Origin: Fusarium oxysporum f. sp. lycopersici 4287
Taxonomy: Eukaryota > Ascomycota > Sordariomycetes > Hypocreales > Nectriaceae
Direction of reading: 5' to 3'
Assembly: GCF_000149955.1 (NCBI RefSeq)
Contig: NC_030987.1
Coordinates: 4,459,190 to 4,523,189, forward strand
Length of the DNA stretch: 64,000 bases
The notes beneath the pieces are model-generated. The model was given only the letters and a program-made list of their open reading frames with translations, made no database searches and had not been told where the DNA came from. The position numbers were made by a program, and so were the translations under genes. The stretch's first letter is position 1; each line of letters opens with the position of its first letter. Below, in pieces: positions 58,114-64,000 of this stretch.

Positions 58114-58314
58114 TTAGATTCTTTGAGACCATACGAAAGATATCGAGATCAAGCTGGTGATTTGAAATGTAGAGAATCGGAAAAGATACGGCGGGGCGAT
58201 TCGGCTGATTCTCTTACAGCTGGCAGGGGCATCTTTTAAGACGCTCCCCGGGAGGCACTGGACGATGTTGTCGATGAGTTTAATGGGACAGTCGAGCAAG
58301 CTGACTGGCGCCAT
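58114..58314 (-). pseudogene. F-box N-terminal fragment
   Basis: The frame reads MAPVSLLDCPIKLIDNIVQ, then CLPGSVLKDAPASCKRISRI, an F-box. It is cut short by a TAA after 66 residues. Sequence 5' of the ATG matches that of the relic at 53.8 kb (GCATTTCACGC block). This is the best-preserved F-box copy of the degenerate family. Confidence 0.55.
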
Positions 58315-59030
58315 CTTGCCTCAACGGACGATTGGTGGTTGTGGGCGTGAAATGCGCCTGTGTCCGATGTGAAGGCGAAGAAGAAATGTTAATATAGAGG
58401 AGGGTGAAAATTTTGATGGCGATGGTTGAGTCGCGCATGTCACTCCCGCATTGCGTTTTCGTGGTCTGACTGTGAAGTCTTCAAGAGGAATTTGATAATG
58501 ATAAGGAGAAGCATGCCTGATGGTGTTTGTGGCTGTTTAAGCACTTGAGTTCAGTTGGTTGATAGGTCAAATTGGGTCTGTCTTGTTGTTAATTAAATGA
58601 AGCTTGGTTGCACCAAAGCTGGAGTGGCACTTGTATCGAAGCTTGTACGCTATTTTCTATGCGCTAACTTTTCCTTGGTAAAGCACCCCGCGCCAAGCAA
58701 CTTCTTAACTACTAAACTAGCTTTCGCTCCTTCGTCAGTATAACCTTCACATTAGGTATTCTCCCTCCACAAACTCACCCTACGTCGGCCGCATATCCAA
58801 CAGCCATTGGATGGCGACAAAGTTGACGTCATCTCATCATTCCCACACCAGCTATAAGACACCCTGATTCTTATTAACCCACTTGCCATGCCGGCCGCAT
58901 TCTAAAGCCCATGAGTATATATTTTCCTTGTTAATTTCAACGTGACCTTATCATTCCCCACGATATTGACAAGACGCATCTTCATTCACGCATCTACCAA
59001 CTTTCCTATTAATCTCAACAATGAATGCGA
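58315..59030. other. No gene seen
   Basis: 5' flank of the F-box fragment and further unassigned sequence. Confidence 0.35.
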
Positions 59031-59600
59031 CCAGCCATGACGGCGTCTGAACCACGAGAGAACGAGTTAACGAATACGACAAAGGCACCATAGTCGAACA
59101 GCGCAATACGACTTTAAAACGGCTCGACGACCTCCGAACCGCCTTCAAAGCTTGGCCCAGAGCGCAAATGGATTGAGGGATGGGAGGGCCAAAAGGCAGC
59201 GGAGCTCCTACCTCCCACGGAGCAAGAAGCGCTAGGGACGACGAGTAAGCGGACACAAGAATGGCACTGTAATCGTAGCGCAACGAAGAGACGATATTAA
59301 AACAGCGCCCTGGTTCCTACATGTCCCCTCGGTCCCTAAGCAATCCGAAGAACTCATCTTTCCCACCTCCAACGACAGCAACTGCGACAGTAACTTCAAC
59401 TGCGAGTTGAACATGGAACGGATGGTATCCTCGGCGACCAAGGCATACTCTTGGTCCTCGCCCGGACCGGACTCTGGTATTGGATATTTGACGCGATCAG
59501 GTATAGGCTGCCGGTACCGATTAACAGATTCAATCCTCAAGGATGCTGCACTGGCGACCGAGGCATACTCCTGGTCCTAGTTCAAAAGCCATCGCTCCGT
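59031..59600 (+). pseudogene. Composite of module C, module-E end and F-box fragment
   Basis: Encodes EYDKGTIVEQRNTTLKRLDD, then FKAWPRAQMD, then PKQSEELIFPTSND. After that comes a piece matching 53090-53195 almost exactly (GGATATTTGACGCGATCAGG, TCAATCCTCAAGGATGCTGC). A 28-bp block, GCATACTCTTGGTCCT and flanks, is duplicated within it. Confidence 0.5.
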
Positions 59601-61430
59601 TTCAATATCATCTCTTCATTGCGCTGTTCGATTACAGTGCCATTCTCGTGGTACATGTCCACCTGCGTTGGGCTAAAGAAGGTTGCTGAGCAAGGTTGAT
59701 GTGCTAGGGCAGCCATGGTGCGAGATCGGACTTTCTATTTCTGGGAGGGCGGTGGGTAGTGGCCGAGGGATTGGAGGTACGGTCTTATAAAAAGCCATAA
59801 AAGAGCTGTGGGTTGGAATAGACTTATGTCCTCGGATTTTAAGATGCAACTTGGTGGCGTAGAGAGGTGAGAGGGGTGAAGGCATCCGAGAGATGGGCAA
59901 AATAGGCAAAACTTGAAGTGCCGCAGCCTCGGAGGTCATGGAACCCCGAAAAGGTGGCTAGGATTGATAAATGGTCCAACAGCTGGTAGATGCGAGAGTG
60001 AACTGATGTCAGACTCTAACAATCATACAGGACTTAGGCTCGGCAAGATCATTCCGAAAATTACAGGTACTAAAATAATCAGAAACCCTACTACCTAGGT
60101 AGGTATAAAGCGTCTTGGCGGTGAAGCTCCAAGGGAAGGGAAGGAAAGGTGCAGCCTCGCTCCTGCTCTCTGCTGTCGTGCGATGCCGGGGCAGCTATGA
60201 AGGAGAAGAGGCGATGTAAATACCCGAAGAACTTTTAAGGTTTGATAGAAGGCAGGATAGATAGAAGGTATAATAGAAGGGAAATAGAAGATAGAAGACT
60301 AAGCACTCTTTGACTTAAGAGCTCTATTGCTTGGTCTCGTGGAAAATTATTAAAGGAGGGAAGACAGAAGTCGAGAAGTAGGTATAGATGCAATTTATAG
60401 GTTTGTTTGTTTGTATATTTTTCGTCTGGGTGGCTGTAACGAAGCCAGATCTCCTACTGGAGCAAAAGACGTGCTGAGCTAGCTAGGTACAGGGAAACCC
60501 CGCTTCCTTCACCATCCAGCATACCAATGGCACAAAAGGTGCTGTATTTCTCAAGCCCGTCACCCGTCAGCGGGTTCGGGGGCAATCTATTGTCGAACTT
60601 TTTCCACCGACCAGAATTCTCTCGCGCATCACTACATCTGCCGACGCAGTCCACAATCTCCAGTAACCAAGTTGTAGCTCGTAGTCGACTGTCGCGGCGG
60701 CAGGGAAAAACCTCGGGAAGGAATCAGAGGCCGACGGTGCGGCTTGCCTTCAAAGGAGAAAAACCCATCGCAATCGGCGTCGTTGATCGGGAGGATGTCG
60801 CTACCGATGCCATGGGCATCGTCCTCCGATATCTAAGGCGTTCTGGTTCTGAGGTGCCGCCATTAGATCCGACAAAGGTGTTGTCAGAGAAGGCGAACTC
60901 TCCAAAATTCCTTCTCTGAAAACTGCTGTTAGGGAGCCGATAGCATCCCCGCAGTTTTGTGTGGTCGCGTGGCCTGCAGAAAATCCCGCTCCTAACACGG
61001 CACTAACAGTGCGTGCCAAGAAAGAATTTTTACAGGGGAGAGTTTGCAATTTATAGGTATGCATGGAACTGTTAAATGTAGGGTACTTTGATTGGCTTGC
61101 TTCGTCGCCAGCGCTTGGCCACAGGATCTCTAATCCGGAATCCTGTATTTCTTACCCCTTAACCCCCACCCCCACCCCCACCCTAACATTAACATTTTAT
61201 CTTAGACTTCTCTCATTCGTCCCTCTATGTCTCTCTTCTTGATAACCTCGCCGTTCATATAGCAAAGCCATAAATCATGTCTAGATATAAGCTAAAGCTC
61301 TCACTCTTTTCATCATTACCCTTATCTCCAACAACACCCATCTCCACTCGGTCCCGGTAGCCTATACCCGATTTTAGGGTGACCTTTAAGCTTGGCCTCC
61401 ATAGAGCTAGAAACCAGTGAGATGAGTGCT
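59601..61430. other. Gene-poor; one weak ORF at 60527-60919
   Basis: The 130-codon frame at 60527-60919 begins MAQKVLYFSSPSPVSGFGG and ends with DREDVATDAMGIVLRYLRR. It has protein-like composition but no recognised domain. A minus-strand frame starting MTSEAAALQVLP at 59939 resembles module B. (CCCCCA)3 occurs near 61165-61182. Confidence 0.35.
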
Positions 61431-61600
61431 CTGATAACTATACTACTATGAAAGTTTACTAACTAAACAGTCAGAAGACCTCATCTTTCCACCCACCCGG
61501 TCGCTAAACAATCTGAAGACCTCATCTTTCCCACCAGCACCAGCGATAGCAACAGCGATAGCAACAGCGATAGCAACGCGGCGAAAGCCCAGCTCCTAAC
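61431..61600 (+). repeat. Module-C end duplicated, with 12-bp tandem repeat
   Basis: AGAAGACCTCATCTTTCC and CTGAAGACCTCATCTTTCCC lie 50 bp apart (encoding EDLIFPT twice). They are followed by three AGCGATAGCAAC units at about 61550-61580. Confidence 0.7.
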
Positions 61601-61623
61601 AGCTTCAGAAACACTCTCTAGAC

Positions 61624-62290
61624 GTGACCGAGACTCCATTCAACATAGCCAGTAACGAGAAAAAGGAAGAACTACCTGAGTGGTCTATGTACCCGGAACT
61701 CCGCGATAACATCACCGAAGAGCTTGAGGAAGATCAGCTTGAGTACACCTTCTTCGAGAACGACAAAGATCTCGACAGCACTCATACCTACGACACCAAC
61801 ATCAAGGGCAGTTCCACGTGCGGCTGCAAGAGACTGTGTCTATCCGGTTGTGCTAGTATCCCTCGACGATTCACATCCGATCGGTTACCGGTATCCTCAT
61901 GGCCCTGCACTGTCTCACTTTATCAGCCCACCCCCGTTCGGTCGGTAGTAGAAAACCTCAAAGCGATCCACTCCCCTCCATCACCTCCCCTCTGCTTGTT
62001 ATTGAACATTATATCATGTCTCAAACGACAACCTCTGCCAAACTCAGACTAATTTGCGCCCTGAAATCAGTTGACAATTTCTTTGGTGGCCAGGATCTAG
62101 GCATCTCCTCAGAAAATGTCTCCATGCAGTTGGTCGATATGAGAGCGTCCGACCAAGAATCATATATCGGGTTCTTTATCGACTTTTCGTTTCCTACGTC
62201 GGGTGAGGATAATGGCTTCGTTAAGTGTGATCTGAGTAAGTAGAGTTGATATCTTCCCTGATTTCAATTACTAACCCACCTTGACGGACA
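61624..62290 (+). pseudogene. Unknown gene remnant
   Basis: Two protein-like stretches in different frames: ELPEWSMYPELRDNITEELE with a following acidic run (61650-61800), and SKLRLICALK-like to SYIGFFIDFSFPTSGEDNG (62020-62240). An intron-like GTAAGT to GACAG lies at about 62236-62291. I do not recognise the family. Confidence 0.3.
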
Positions 62291-62338
62291 GTCGAGAAAT
62301 CAACCAGATGCTGCCGTGAACCCTGGCCGACTTAGAGC

Positions 62339-62494
62339 CTGCATGACCAGGAAATGTCCCGCTACAGCTGTATTATTCATGATGAGGCTCATGAACGTAC
62401 TCTCGCGACCGAAATCCTCATGGCTCTGCTAAAGCAGATTTTTATATGCCGCCTAGGCCTCGAAGTTGTCATATCTGCTACTCTTAACGGTTGA
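62339..62494 (+). pseudogene. DEAH-box RNA helicase fragment (Prp43-like)
   Basis: The frame reads SRYSCIIHDEAHERTLATEI, then LMALLKQI and VVISATLNG before a stop. This is motif II (DEAH) and motif III (SAT) of DEAH helicases, closest in my memory to Prp43. Downstream, out of frame, about 62540-62620 keeps IEIFYTHKPGHNYIKAAI. The rest of the helicase is missing. Confidence 0.65.
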
Positions 62495-62619
62495 AAGTTC
62501 CAAAAAGCACCTTAACAACACGCACGCCCCTGGTCGCCGTTCCTGGTCAAAAACCCTATTGAGATATTCTATACCCACAAGCCCGGGCACAATTACATCA
62601 AGGCCGCCATAAAGCCATT

Positions 62620-63840
62620 CTCCACATTCACGCTTCAGACCCCGAGGATAATGTTTTGCTTTTTCAAGTGACCAGAACGGCGACACCTACGGAGGTGCAA
62701 GCGATGAGGATACCACCAAGTGCCTCAAGATCGAATGTCCTACGAGTTGGAGTGACGTCAAGCTCGTGAACGGTGCCAGAGCCTCTGTCGAGGGATTCGG
62801 TACGCCCTACGCCAATCCCGGCCCCAGAAGTAGTCAAGTGTCCCTATTCGGCCCCCATCATCGATGATGTGATACACCTGGATATTATTGCCAGAAATGG
62901 TGCCGTTTGGTCTTCCTCCCACTGGTACTGCACCACTTTTGCCCAACCAGGGTCTCGTCCTTCAAAACTGGTCCCCTAGAAGTTCTGTGTATTACCTTGC
63001 TTGTTGCCTTACCCAATGAAGCGCTAATGAAGCAATAAAGCGTGGAGAGCTTGGTGCCCAGGTTTGCTTACGATTATGGCGTAAATCACTTCTTGGGGGA
63101 GGGCAAGTACTCGAAGCAGCTTAAGGAGATCAATGGCATCAGTTCATCGTGACCTACTCGTTCGATAACGATGAGTCGCACGTTGCCGCCGTGGATCAGA
63201 GCCTGGTTCAAGCTGCCATGTGGATCCACCAGACTGTCTCGATATGGCTCAAGAGATGTTCCTGGCATACTTCATTAAGATGCCAACAATTTGATGAAGT
63301 CAACCAAGCGCCCCTGAAGTGCCCAAATCATCGAGCACCGTGTAACTACGGCTGATATGTTGCCTGAATTGGGGTTTTAAGAACTGTTTTGCACAGTTGA
63401 CATGGCCGAGAAGTGATGCTTGGCCTACGTCGAACGCTGAACAAAAGATTTTCCAGTCTTTCAACAGTCTGGCCAGAATGATGCTTCCAAATCATCGAGT
63501 GCAGAAGGCTGTCTTCATATGTTACATCAACTCGAGATTAACTTCTTCACTGTTGCTAAGCTCCAATTTCGGTATCATTTGTATTGGTGGCGCTTTTGGT
63601 TGATTCGTGAATTCCTTCTGGGATGATTCTTGGGCAAGATGTCTTTTCTACAGTGGAATGAGAGAATCGGTGTTGAAGCGACAGGAATACTGGCAGCCGC
63701 TTGAGTTTATATCCCAATAAATAAATACATGTGTAGCCTGATGACTCAGGATTGCTTTGACGCTTTAAAATTTATCTATACTCCATGCCCTGGGTCATGA
63801 TGGTAATATTGACAGGATGAACCCTTGAATGGTCTGCCGA
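62620..63840. other. Degenerate sequence after the helicase fragment
   Basis: Short protein-like stretches in several frames (for example KCLKIECPTSWSDVKLVNG near 62730) without a common frame. No intact gene. Confidence 0.35.
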
Positions 63841-63849
63841 TGAATACAA

Positions 63850-64000
63850 GAGGGAAGGCAAGGAGTAAGCGGACACGAGAAAGGCACTGTCATCAAACAA
63901 CGCAGAAGAGATAAAAGCTTGGCCTATAGTGCAAATCGATTGCCTGACAAGCTCTTGTACAACGATCTGGCTCCTCCTTGTCCCAGTCCCAAAGCCACCT
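63850..64000 (+). pseudogene. Module-C repeat, runs off window
   Basis: GAGTAAGCGGACACGAGAAA matches 59243-59262, and AAGCTTGGCCTATAGTGCAA matches 59150-59170. It then follows 55370-55440 (CAAATCGATTNCNTGNCAA) to the window end. Confidence 0.55.

Overview
The window is nuclear DNA of a filamentous ascomycete, most likely a Fusarium or close Hypocreales relative (inference). The evidence is short GT-AG introns (about 42-75 bp) with CTAAC/CTGAC-type branch sites, a fungal SWR1, a complex I B8-type subunit, a PTH11-type membrane protein, HET-domain debris and several fungal repeat types. It is draft sequence with four N gaps (3032-3154, 19807-19906, 22581-23261, 41332-41553).

Left part, about 1-15.1 kb, is conventional gene-rich sequence. 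It holds a HET-like 3' fragment, a small two-exon basic protein, a two-exon hypothetical gene, the chromatin remodeller SWR1 (minus), a divergently placed NDUFB8-like complex I subunit, a two-exon hypothetical gene, a DHA2-type MFS exporter and a tRNA-Pro(UGG).

Middle part, about 15.9-36 kb, is gene-bearing but accessory in character. It holds a very large NO VEIN/sacsin-type protein (HSP90-like ATPase at the N-terminus, DUF3883 at the C-terminus), a MYND-finger protein, an APH-type kinase, an F-box protein, a HET pseudogene, a six-exon PTH11-like rhodopsin-domain protein, a 4-coumarate-CoA-ligase-like enzyme ending in a peroxisomal AKL tripeptide, and a secreted S8 subtilase. Three of these (NOV-like, CoA ligase, subtilase) each need one or two single-base insertions to stay in frame.

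Right part, about 36-64 kb, has almost no intact genes. It is AT-rich in places and made of repeats and gene ruins: hAT transposase fragments, a 175-bp tandem array of tRNA-like Pol III cassettes plus a SINE-like body, other tRNA-like cassettes with enlarged arms and T-run terminators, a degenerate MYND copy, a C2H2 finger fragment, a DEAH helicase fragment, an RGG-tail ORF split by one TAG, and many scrambled copies of a multi-module family that includes F-box N-termini. This looks like a lineage-specific or subtelomere-like compartment.

The strongest candidates for something little described are the NOV-like ATPase/nuclease-fold gene at 15.9-20.8 kb and the set of tRNA-like Pol III cassettes concentrated to the right of 22 kb.
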